The notes under the pieces are model-generated. The model saw only the letters and a program-made list of their open reading frames with translations. It was not told the DNA's origin and made no database searches. Positions 23,866 to 34,900 of a stretch of DNA of 64,000 bases are shown piece after piece. This DNA comes from Magnolia sinica. Lineage: Eukaryota > Streptophyta > Magnoliopsida > Magnoliales > Magnoliaceae. How positions within the stretch are numbered: position 1 is the first letter of the stretch; every line of letters begins with the position of its first letter. Made by a program: the position numbers and the translations under genes. The stretch spans positions 41,036,501 to 41,100,500 of the forward strand of contig NC_080574.1 of the NCBI RefSeq assembly GCF_029962835.1, given 5' to 3'.

Positions 23866-26073
23866 ATGCGCTTCCTTAAACTCCCGAATTGGAATCTGAT
23901 GATCAGAGAGTCTGCGATGAAAATGCAGTGGGAAGAAGTCCTTTCTCACTGCTATGAAATGAGAAGGGCAGGAGTTGTTATCGCAGATCCTTCCTTGCTC
24001 CCTCCGATCCTTAAAGCCTGCACGAAGCTTCAGTTGAAGAAGCATGGCGTCTCTGTCCACACAGCTGTAATCAAGAAAGGGTTTCAATTGTGTACTTCTG
24101 TTGCCAATTCCATCTTGGATTTTTACATCAAGTGCGTGGAAGTTGAGTCTGCTTTGAATGCTTTTCATTGCATGGGAATCAAAGACTCTGTTTCGTGGAA
24201 TGTGATGATTCATGGGTGCCTTAATCATGGTTTGACTGTGGAAGGGCTTAACTTGTATGGGCAAGCGAGGCTGGCGGGCTTCATACCCAATGTCTCCACT
24301 TTGATTCTTCTAGTTCAGGCTTGCTGGAGTCTTGGACCCATGCAGGTAGGTTTTTGCATCCATGGTCTCATAATCCGAAGCGGGTTTCTATCTGTTGTTT
24401 CAGTTCAGAATTCTTTGTTGAGTATGTATGTAAAATTATGTGACATGGAATCTGCACGGAGGCTGTTTGATGAGATGTCTGAGAGAGATGTGATCTCTTG
24501 GAGTGTGATGATCAGTGCATGTGCACAGAGTGGGGAAGCTTGTGTTGCGTTGTGGTTGTTTCAGGAGATGTGTTCTGTAGGTGTTGTTCCAGATGGGCAC
24601 ACTACGGTGAGCATTCTTGGTGCTTGCACTGCTCTAGGGGACATTGGTAGAGGGAGAGTAATCCATGGCTATGTGATTCGTCATGGTTTTGAATTTGATT
24701 TGCATGTGGGGAATGCCCTAGTTGATATGTATTCAAAGTGCACAGACGTCGAGTCTGCATATGAAGTCTTTGATGCCATGCCGCAAAAGAATACTGTTTC
24801 GTGGAATTCTTTTTTATCTGGATTGGTCCATAATGAGCAGTATTCAGAGGCATTGAGACTGTTTGATTCAATGGAAAAGGTGGGAATTGAGTCAGACGGG
24901 GTGACTCTGGTGAATCTTCTTCAATTGTGTAAGAATGTTGGAGATGCAGTTGGATGCAAGTGCATCCATTCAGTTATAATTCGAAAAGGATTTGGGATGA
25001 ATGAAACAGTGTTGAATTCCTTACTGGATGCGTATGCAAAGTGCCAACTAGTAGAGCTTGCTTGGAAGTTGTTCGAACGGATGGGCAAAAGGAACATGAT
25101 CTCGTGGACTGTGATGATTGGCGGCTTTGCCCGTTGTGGCAAGCCTGATGAAGCCATATCCCTATTTGAAGAGATGAAGCTGGCACAAGAGAAGCCCAAT
25201 GCAGTTACAATGCTGGGCCTTATAGATGCGTGCTTGACTTTGGCAGATTTAAATAGATCAAAATGGGCACATGGTTTGGTTATTAGAAATGGGATGGCGG
25301 ATGAAGTGGTGGTCGGCACCGTGCTTTTGGAGATGTATGCTAAATGTGGGGATGTAGATGCCTCGAGAAGAGTGTTTGACGAAATGCCTGAGAGAAATGT
25401 AGTATCATGGAGTGCCATGATAGCCGCATATGGTATAAATGGTCATGCACGAGAAGCTCTTGCCTTGCTCCGTGAAATGAAATTTCATGGTGTGAAGCCG
25501 AACAAGATAACGATGCTTTCAGCGTTGTCAGCATGCAGCCATGGAGGGCTCCTTGAGGAGGGACGCTCTTGTTTTGAAGAAATGATCCGCGAGCATGGTT
25601 TTGATCCTGGTTCAGAGCATTACTCATGCATGGTGGACATGTTGGGACGGGCCGGGGATCTCAACAAGGCAATGGAAATGATTGAGAACATGCCCCAAGG
25701 CATTGCGGCCGGTGCTAGCTTGTGGGGCGCACTATTGAGTGCTTGTAGGAACCACGGGAACAGCGAGCTCGGGAGTGGAGCTGCGTCCCATGTTCTTGAG
25801 CTAGAGCCATCAAGCTCGGCGGGTTATCTGATTGCATCGAGCATGTATGCCGCAGGCGGGTTGTGGAGGGATGCGGCGAGGATGAGATGGTTGGTCAAGG
25901 AGAAAGGGGTGAAGGTGGTGGCTGGTTACAGTTTGGTGCATGTTGATCAGAGGGCTCATAGGTTTGTGGCTGGAGATAGGGCCCACCCACAATCTGCAGA
26001 GATATATGCAATGGTTGAGCATTTGCACGGTTGTATGAGGGAAAGGAAAAATGATTCCTCCTACACTATCTAG
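23866..26073 (+). CDS. Pentatricopeptide repeat protein, PLS class, E subgroup (At2g17210-like)
   Basis: This is a single exon of 735 aa. PLS-class PPR proteins are usually imported into mitochondria or chloroplasts and bind specific RNA sites for editing, splicing or stability. The start chosen (MRFLKLPNWN) matches my recollection of the N-terminus of Arabidopsis At2g17210 and is preferred over an in-frame ATG 60 bp upstream. About ten tandem repeats are visible through SVSWNVMIHG, DVISWSVMIS, NTVSWNSFLSG, NMISWTVMIGG and NVVSWSAMIAAYG. The end carries E-type motifs (SLWGALLSACRNHG, VLELEPSSSAGYL, KVVAGYSLVH, then HRFVAGDRAHPQS). There is no DYW deaminase domain, so an editing role would need a partner supplied in trans. 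The gene starts 287 bp after the GAUT stop on the same strand. Its promoter must therefore be very short or overlap the GAUT 3' end. The frame is intact. Confidence 0.93.
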   Translation: MRFLKLPNWNLMIRESAMKMQWEEVLSHCYEMRRAGVVIADPSLLPPILKACTKLQLKKHGVSVHTAVIKKGFQLCTSVANSILDFYIKCVEVESALNAFHCMGIKDSVSWNVMIHGCLNHGLTVEGLNLYGQARLAGFIPNVSTLILLVQACWSLGPMQVGFCIHGLIIRSGFLSVVSVQNSLLSMYVKLCDMESARRLFDEMSERDVISWSVMISACAQSGEACVALWLFQEMCSVGVVPDGHTTVSILGACTALGDIGRGRVIHGYVIRHGFEFDLHVGNALVDMYSKCTDVESAYEVFDAMPQKNTVSWNSFLSGLVHNEQYSEALRLFDSMEKVGIESDGVTLVNLLQLCKNVGDAVGCKCIHSVIIRKGFGMNETVLNSLLDAYAKCQLVELAWKLFERMGKRNMISWTVMIGGFARCGKPDEAISLFEEMKLAQEKPNAVTMLGLIDACLTLADLNRSKWAHGLVIRNGMADEVVVGTVLLEMYAKCGDVDASRRVFDEMPERNVVSWSAMIAAYGINGHAREALALLREMKFHGVKPNKITMLSALSACSHGGLLEEGRSCFEEMIREHGFDPGSEHYSCMVDMLGRAGDLNKAMEMIENMPQGIAAGASLWGALLSACRNHGNSELGSGAASHVLELEPSSSAGYLIASSMYAAGGLWRDAARMRWLVKEKGVKVVAGYSLVHVDQRAHRFVAGDRAHPQSAEIYAMVEHLHGCMRERKNDSSYTI

Positions 26074-26251
26074 GATTCTGCAAAATTGTTCTTTTGCAAC
26101 AACTTACTCGCAAGGCTTGATTAGATGAGAAACACTCTAGCAATTTCAGTGACATAAAGAATAGCTGATCTGTGGTATTCATGCTAAGTAGAGATCCTGA
26201 CAATCCGTTAAATGGGGTCCACATCAAACATGCCCTTGCCAAAAATCTGAC

Positions 26252-26302
<51 letters not shown>

Positions 26303-26989
26303 ACGATAGTCGTACCCATGTTGGCCTCGCATAGTGCGTGTATTCATCCAAACCGTTCAGCCTGGTCACTCCACAGTGAAAATGGGACACCCCAAAAATC
26401 AGGCTGATGAAACCATCAGGTGGCCCATCACGTGATTTTGGGTGGTTGTCCATGGTCTTATTTTCCATGATGATGGGATGGGCTGATTTTTGCGCATCCA
26501 ATATTTATGGTGGAAGCTGATGTAGGGGTTAGATGGCATCTACGTAACTGTGGGGCCCACATGCAGGCAAAACGAAACTCCTCTAGACAGGGGTATTATT
26601 TCTTGTCACTTGGTACAGATTCGGCTCGGCAGAGGGGAGGGGAGGGGAGGGGAGGGGCTTGCAATATTTGAAAACAGAGGGTAGGTGTTTACAAATATCT
26701 CCATCAATGTAAGTTGGATAAACAGGCTCGTTATAAATGAAGTGGGAAAGCAACACAGTTTGATGAGCGGCCCATCCTACACTACATCTGATCATGGCTC
26801 ACATTGCTTCCAGTTACCAATTCTCATCATTTGACAAAGTTCTTCCAAACGGGAAGGGGACGGTCGAGGTTGAACTAACAAAAATCTATAATCTATTGGT
26901 CAATGGGCTGGATCAGGGCCAATGAAATTCAAATTTTGAATAGGTCCCAGCCCGTTAATGGCCGTAGATGGTAGCAGTTGGGCAATTTG
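26074..26989. other. Intergenic: PPR 3' flank with microsatellite and a small foldback
   Basis: No gene is seen. A (TC)n run of about 35 bp lies at 26260-26298. The part from about 26340 to 26560 (gtggcccatcacgtgattttgg, then tggggcccacatgc) resembles decayed foldback repeats. A (GGGGA)n-like G-rich tract is at 26630-26656. Confidence 0.5.
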
Positions 26990-27004
26990 CCAATTGACAC
27001 TCCT

Positions 27005-27496
27005 GCTTACCATGTTGTGGACCCCACCATGATCTGTGTTATATCCAAACCTTCCATCCATTTGGAGAGATCATTTTAGAGCAATGAGCCCAAAAAATGT
27101 GGCAGATCCAAAGCTCAAGTAGACCGCACCACAGAAAGCAGTGGGGGATTGAACGCCTACCATTGAAAACTTCTTGGGGGCCACGGAAGCTTTGGATCAA
27201 GATGATATTTGTGTTTTCCCTTCATCCAAACCTTATAAACAGGTTGGATGTCAAATAAACATTATGGTGGGCCCTAGGAAGGTTTCAACGGTGGGGGTCA
27301 CTGTCCCCGCTGCTTTCTGTGGTCTGATATGCTTGAGCTTTGTATCTGCCTCATTTTTGGGTTCATCCACTAAAATGATCTCTCCTAATGGGACGGTGTG
27401 TATATAACACATACATTATGGTGGGTCCACATAACTTGGTGACATCAACACACCACCAAGGTCGGTGGTGTGTGCCACACCACGCAATCCGCTTCC
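27005..27496. repeat. Foldback MITE-like element, family 1
   Basis: The interior is well preserved (accccaccatgatctgtg; ttttggatcaag-like aagctttggatcaagatgat; acattatggtgggcccta). The right terminus is accaaggtcggtggtgtgtg then ccacaccacgcaatccgctt. The left terminus appears truncated. It is non-coding: the frames crossing it are stop-limited and lack protein features. Confidence 0.65.
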
Positions 27497-29196
27497 GGTC
27501 GAGGTGCAGAACTATGAACATTTGGGGTCCAATAGTTCGTTACTTAGCGGATTGATCTGATGGGCTGCAATGATTTATCGCCCATCTATTTTTATTCCTC
27601 CGATGAAGGGTTAGGATCATCCAATCGGGGATTTTTTTGCGTCATCACCAACTGCGTGGGCCCATCAGAACAACGGTTCAGATCACTGAATCAAGGGCCC
27701 TGTGCGCAGAATGTAGACCATTGCTGCATTTCCTCCTTAACCGTCTACTTTCAGCCCACGAATCGAAAGGTCAGGATTATCCTATACGGGAGATTTTTAG
27801 GGCCATGATCCATCCATGGTCTGGACCAACATACCAACGGTTTGGATCAATGGACGGTCCCACCTATCCTGGGTGTAAGAACTTAGAATTCTTCCATACA
27901 ATATTCAAATATGAAATAATAAATGATGTGGGCAAAAAGGGCAAAAAGGGAGGCGACAACCCCAAGTAAAATCATCAAAGGTGTGCGGAAAAAATAAGGC
28001 AAAAAAGTTTGAAAAATTCCAGCTAAATGCATTGTCTTAGTGTCCATGACAGCGATTTTCCTTGACCTGATCCATATGATGACAATGTATTTGGACGACT
28101 GATAACGACACCCATGTCAGTGTGTCCCACCAACCTTTCGCTTTCCCTGAAAAAAATAAAAATAAAAATGAAGATTTCATCTTCATCAATCTTGCATTGA
28201 CATGGATCTGTTGAAGATGACGATATTGTCTGTGATTAGGCCATATGATCTTTGTAGCGTCACTATCGTCACCAATCTCTACGGGTCCATCAAGGAGACG
28301 TGGCTCACATTGTGATGGAGACTTCACTGCTCGCGTATCAGATTGGAACAGTGGTAGTGGTTGGAGTGGTCCCTGTAAGGCTGTGTTTGGATGCACAAAC
28401 GAGTTGAATTGTGAAAGTCTCTGTTAATCAAGAAGGTATGACAAAAGCTAGTGATGGTTTCTACAATTCAAGAAAAGGAAATGAAGATGGTGTCGTTAAT
28501 GCCGAATGACTTAGACAATTGTTCACATGTGAGGCTTGTCATAGTAGAAGAGTGTAGAGACATGAGAATTTTAAAAGGCTATCACATATGCCATTTTAAA
28601 AAGATGGACTACATAGTGGATTATATGGTTTTTGAACTGTTGGCTTTATGTGATCACACGGAGAAATATGCGACCGCGTAAGTTATGCTTATGCGATTAT
28701 GCCATTGCATACTTATGTAATGACATGATGTCCCAACTGTAGCACTGTTCATTGATAGGGGTTTTTAAGCTAGCTACTATAAGTAGCGCGCAGTGTACTA
28801 GTGGATAGGAAAAGCAGATTGAGATTATTAATGATAGATGGAGGTCAATGATAGAACATGTTCAATGCCTCACCCTTGTTTCCTTCGCCTAATATTGCTA
28901 ATGAAGGAAATCTTATCAATGAAGAGGAGGCATAAGCATCGCCTCTCGATCCAATCCGTCTTACTTGGCCTCCCCAACAAACTCTTGATACGAAATCAAC
29001 GTCCCGCCATAGAGATCTAAAGTCTTTAGATTTCTGACCATTGGGACTTAAATTTTTTTTTTTTTCTTCCATTTCTCTAAATTTTTTTTTTCTTCCATTT
29101 CTCTCCCACTTTGCTCACCCCCGCATTTTCCTTACTCTACTGCTCTCTCTTACTTTTTTTTTTTCTCTCACATTAACGCAAATGTACAATATCTTA

Positions 29197-29248
<52 letters not shown>

Positions 29249-30226
29249 ATATTCTAATACTCTCAGTCTCACTTAGATCTCTTTACTCTCTTACTCTTCA
29301 TCTCCCATTCCATCCAAGGCTATAAGTTTACAAGGCTCAAGTAGAAGGTTTTGACTTTATGTTTCAAGAATTAAGGGTTTCATTTTTTTTTTTTTTCAAG
29401 TTACAAGGCTAGAATAACAAGGTTAGATTTCTCTCCTACAAGACTAGGAGGCTCTCTCCCTCGTAGAATACAAGGCTAGAAGGCTCCCTTTCAGATTTTT
29501 TTTTTTTTTTTTCATAAATTTGAAAAAAAAGTTCAGGGAGCTGTGGGACCACATGTGTGATACGCATCACATATGCGCGCAGTCCCCATGGGTCGCACGG
29601 GATCACTTATGCCACTTGACAACATTGGTGTAGACAATACTCTGGGAGTCTACATTCTGATAGAATATTCTAGAGTTCTCTTGTTAGTTCCGGAGCCAGC
29701 TACTTAAGCATGTTCTTTCCATTTGGTTTGGTGGTGAAACATGCATGTGTCTAGTGAGCTCTAGACCTTAATTATTCGCAAATTAGCATTTTTTGGGTTA
29801 GTCCATGGTAATTGAGCTAAGGGGGGCTGGAATGTGAGTGGTGTTTGGTAAACATTTAGTCAATCTATCCATTGCCTCTGTTCTATTTCATGCAGTAACA
29901 TGACCCTCTGTGTCTCCTTTGCTTACTTAATCAGCTAAAAAGGCAATGGTCAACGTCTGCTGGGCAGGCAATCACAAAACTTTTGCCAATCCACCATTTA
30001 AAAGCCAACACTAAATTGCTAAAATGAAATACTAAGATGACGACGGCAATGATGATGGATAGGATGCTCCTGTAAAGGGTGATCGATGCACAATGCTCTA
30101 ATGATTTAGAGGATGGCCCGACTACCTGATGCTGTTATACTCAATGCCAACACCCCCACAGGTGCATGCCATCATTCCATCTTCACCCCCGCTCTAGAAA
30201 CTAAGAAAAGAAGTACATCAAAAACA
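27497..30226. other. Intergenic region without recognisable genes
   Basis: The stretch contains a decayed repeat (27540-27860, 'cggttcagatcactgaatc' and 'cggtttggatcaatggacg' words), a GGCTGTGTTTGGATGCAC-type terminus near 28377 without a clear partner, and a (CT)n microsatellite at 29199-29246. Several poly-T runs lie at 29048-29160, 29382-29396 and 29496-29512. Nothing with protein-coding features is seen. Confidence 0.5.
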
Positions 30227-30805
30227 GTGTTTGTATGCACAAGTGAGTTGAATTCAGTTTAATATGGAGGAAGTGACAAAAACCGAAGATAGTTTTTGGC
30301 ATTAGGAAATAAACCTTTACATTCCTCCAAGGCCCGTGAGTAAACTATGAGAATGCAAGGGAAAGTGAAATTGTGACATTCGCGGATGGTCAACTGACAT
30401 CGGCGCTAGGGGAAGGAAGCCCCTTGTTTGTTTTGCTAGAGAAAAAGTGAAGGAAAGTACTTTACATTTTCTATAGTTTGGGCTGCAATTTTCAAATGGG
30501 AGTGTCACACAGAGGGAAACCTCCTTTGAAACCATTTGACTTTTTGAAAAAAAAAGGAAGGGTTTTACTCCCTTGCCAAGGACGGCAAATGGATTTCCTT
30601 CTGTTTTTATGTAATCCAAACAGGGGAAATGTCAAATCAAAGGGAAATTGTTCACTTTCCCTAGTTTACCTCCAATTCAAATGAGCGGAATGCAATTTGG
30701 AGCCCAGTCCCTCAATATGAATGCGTAAGAAGATAATCACACTATGGTATTTCTACTTCTGTTGATCAACTATGCAATTCAACTTGAAAGTGCATCCAAA
30801 CACAC
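30227..30805. mobile_element. Small inverted-repeat DNA element (MITE)
   Basis: The left end is gtgtttgtatgcacaagtga then gttgaatt. The complement of the right end is gtgtttggatgcactttcaa then gttgaattg. The inverted termini are thus about 28 bp and the element 579 bp. The GTGTTTGGATGC terminus is a familiar plant MITE type, but I could not define the target duplication. No gene is seen inside. Confidence 0.6.
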
Positions 30806-31923
30806 CGAAAAGACAAAAATAGGAAGTGATTTTTCTCAACTCCAAGTTTCTGCACTAATTTCAACAGGTATGATAGCATGTGTAACAGTTGAAGTACAGC
30901 TTTACAAACTTACCAGTGCTCCCTCTCAGTTATAGAGACGCGCAATGACTATTCTTACAAGATCCAACTCTACCATCAAACCTTTACCATTCGCACCAGG
31001 GGTGAGAACTTCCACCGGCACAATACAATCTGGGTTTCGAGTCCTCTGCAAACGGGTTGAGGTTTAAATTTCCTAGCCTGTAGCTTATCCAAGGGATTAA
31101 AATAAATAAAATCACAAGATTGTAATAACACGTACCAGAACCTCCATAAAGGAAATTATTTAGAATGATGGAAGCTTCCCAGTTCTTGCACCACTGATTT
31201 CATCATCCACACGCCTCGATCTAAACGGCATCAGTGTGGCGTCCGAAGAAGCCTAAAGCATAGAGGGATGGTAGTTGCGTGTTGCTTTCTCAAACACCTT
31301 ACTGATCACTTACCGAACCAATATAACAAGAATACCACATTTGCAGGATCATTGGGATGGGATCCAATCTAACCAAACACCCCATCTCTCAAAGGCCGTG
31401 TATAAACGTCGTCTCTCTGATCTATAACAGCCATGATAAGTTGATAACAGACCCTATTGTATCAAGGTATTCAAAAATGGTTACTTAACGGCTGTAAACG
31501 GTGGGGCCTGTTACGCGATACAGGGCTCTAACGCCTAATTTGAAAAAAAAAAAAAAACAAATGGCCCGTAACAGGAAGATACATTTTTTCCTTTAGGAAA
31601 AAAATTGACAGTTACAGGGCTGTAACAGCTGCTATGGCCTGTATTATGGTTCATACAGCTGGCTGTTACTGTTACCAAATACATTGGTTGTAATCATGTC
31701 ATGCTTTTATTTCAAGGCATCCTCAAGTACTGGTGTATATGCATTTCTTTCATCCGATAATCTCTAGTTGCAGGCTTTCTCATTACCCCTATGGAACTGA
31801 CATGCCTCGCTTATGCCATCATGCTACATCCACAACACCCAAACAAGAATTCATGGAAGAAATACTCTGCTTCGACTGCAACCTACTGACTACTGTTAAA
31901 CAACAATAGGCTTTCCATCGAAG
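30806..31923. other. 3' flank of the NLP gene, with a gtaacag-rich repeat
   Basis: No separate gene is seen. Around 31430-31690 there is a repeat-like block dense in 'ctgtaac/gttacag' words (ggctgtaaac, cctgttacgcg, gggctgtaacagctgc, ggctgttactgttacc), probably a decayed inverted-repeat element. The NLP 3' UTR should lie just below 31924 on the - strand. Confidence 0.45.
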
Positions 31924-34900
31924 TCAAGATGGCCCACGTTGGCCCAAAGAATTTCTGGTCTTTGGATGTGCGACATGGTGTATGGATAGTTTCATGGCAT
32001 GAGCACCGGACGATCTATACACATCTTTGCACTCATGTAGATCCGCGTCGCACGTCAACAGCACCCACTCGGAGTCATCGTCCAGGTACTTGAGATCCAT
32101 CATACTTGTATCATCTATACTAAATCGCTTCGCAATCTCTTGTTGTAGTTCTTGGAAGCCCCAAGAAGGATGCAATCTGAACCGTATGTTCTCTTCCCCA
32201 AATGCGACTTTCACTCTGAAAATACTGTCATCTCTAGATACATGGGTGGGCTTAGGCCAAGAAGATAGGCTTCCAAGAGAAGGATGCTCACTGAGGGATT
32301 TGTGGCTATGGGACCGAGCAGGAGGTTTTTGTTCCTCTTTGCTTGAGTCATGCAACTCTGCCTCACTATAAGCTCTCTTCAGCATGCCGCTTTGGTTCTT
32401 GTGCAACTCTGCCACAGCATGTGAGTTCTGGTGGGCCATGGTGGAGCAAGAGAGGCTTGAGCTAGAGGTCTGACTGCACGAAGAAGAAGGTGATTTTTTG
32501 CGAGCAGTTGAAGTGCCTAAGACGCCTTCGGCTTGTGTGGTTGAGGACTTCGAATGATGATTTGTCTGTTTCAATGTGGAAAACGTGCTGCTTCCTGATA
32601 GATTTTGAGAGGTCAGATCAGAACCATAAGGTTTTGTGAAATTTGGGTATAGTGAATCAATGTTGAAAACTCCCTCGGCACCTTGGACTGAGTCAATCAC
32701 CACCTTTAGTTTCCTCAAGGAGTGGCCAACTTTCTTGATCTTTCGTGAAGGCCAGCGAGTGATGCCGTGTTGCCTGCATATCCTTTTCAAAGTGGTTGGG
32801 CACACTGCAATAGAGAAAAATATGCAAGCAATCAGGCTTGAATCTCATTTTTAACATTCTAAGATCATGGATCTTGCATGGAGTAACGGATAGAGGTGCA
32901 ACCATTGTTACGAAACCAGCATATAGAAACAAAAATCTTGTCTGATGCACATTTTCACACATGTCAAAATGGTAATCAAGAATTACAATGTATATCTAAT
33001 TTAGGAGCTTGTTAAGCCCACACGTGGGTACAACTCGGCCAATGCACACACATTCATCACCACATGCCAGTGTGGCAGACATGTACAAAATCCAAGCCAT
33101 TCATCAAAAGGGTATCACTGTACTTTTCCCACCACAAGAATCAGGTCAGCCCATTAGTCAAGTGGACCAAAATTAACTGAAAAAATGTATGGTTGTAAGA
33201 AAATTGGCTGAAGAACCCATCCACTTATTTCTACATCATGGCAGACCGAGTGGACCACCTTTGTCTTGGGTAGTAAGATCTACGCGGTGAATCCTACATG
33301 ATGGATGGCTCGGTATTGCACATGTGCTAGGCTTGCATATATAATGATGTGTGCATTAGCTGAATTGTAGATGCATGTGGGCTTAGAAAAACTCTTAGTT
33401 TAGATTGTTACTTTGTTTTTATTGCGGGTTCGGATGCTCAATTGAATCGAATTGCAACAGAGTAACTCTATAATGTGGAAGTGAACTAAGGGGGGCTGGC
33501 CACTTTCAGTTCATAGTTGTTAAGGGATAAATTGTGCTAAGCCATATATTTACAAGAATGCCACTACAATATCTTTACAAGAATGCTACAATGGCACAAC
33601 TCATCTGTCTACAATAACGAAGCCATATGGATAATTTTAAGTCCAACTTGTAACTCATGGAATTGTAAACGGGGGTTGCTTTTAATTGCGAATTAAAATG
33701 GTCCCACTTCCATCTTTGTTATTTCCTCTAAATTTGATTGAATTATTGCAAACCAGTCAAGTTGTCTAGTTGACTATCCAAATGCAACCTAAATATTAGA
33801 AATATCATGTATAATTATTTATGCAATTATATTATGTGTGTGATCACCAAAAGCAATTGGGGCCATCAGTAAAAGGAAATATATACGAAGCCAAATAACA
33901 ACCATGAACAAGGTTTTGAAAGAAAATGGGGCCATTAGTAAAAGGAAATACAGACAAAGCCAAATAAGAACCTGAACAAGGTTTTTTTTTTTTCTTTAAA
34001 ATTTTTTTAAGGTAACATAGTCTCGAACGCAAGACCTTGATGTTGAAACATGCCCCATCAACCACTGAGCTATGGGCTTGAACCCCAACTATGAACAAGG
34101 TTAAAAAACACCATTTTCTAACCGCACACCAAACACAAGTGTTATGATGATGATGCATCAGATGATAAACATGATACAGAAATCTAACTATAGAAGGTGT
34201 GCTTCTCTTCTCACTGCATACCACATTTGAAAAGCACTTCTCAAAGATGAACTATGGGAGATTATGTATAACATGAGCATCTTGGTTAAAAAATATTGGC
34301 AACAACACAATAATGAATGTGAAATGCCCCAGTAAGCCAAGCAATAATAATAAAAAAAAAAAAAAAGAAAAAGAAAAAAGAGAAAAGAATAGGTGTAGTA
34401 CCATGAAAGTGTAAGCATGTCCTCTTATAACAGAAAATATAGAATTGCATAGAACAAGAATAGGAAAAAGTGAAGACCAATGCAACCTTGAAAAAATTAT
34501 CCAAAGGAAGCCGGCATTTTTAAAAACCAGGCCTCATCTCCTACAGTGGCTAAATGGCGCACACATGAATAGGTCACGTACACACATGTGTACGTAGTGT
34601 TTTTAAATAGCTTATGCTACATAGAGTAGCAGCTTAGCTTTTATGCTACGTAGCTCATGAAAATAGCTCAAGTCAGGTGTAACCTACGATACATGCTATG
34701 TAGCTTACACTACATGTTATTTATTTATTTTTTATTTTATGAAACATTAAAATTAATTAATGTTTTAATGATTTGTTACATCTTTCTATTTTAAATAAAC
34801 ACTAGTCAATATTTTCAATGATTTCTGATAAAATAATATAAGTACCATAATTAAATCAGTTTCTTCGCTGCTACTTTAGTTTTATACTTAATCTTTGCCC

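Noticed and set aside
34018-34072. tRNA-like A and B boxes suggesting a tRNA gene
   Set aside because: No complete cloverleaf. The A-rich tail and TGAACAAGGTT target duplications show a SINE instead.
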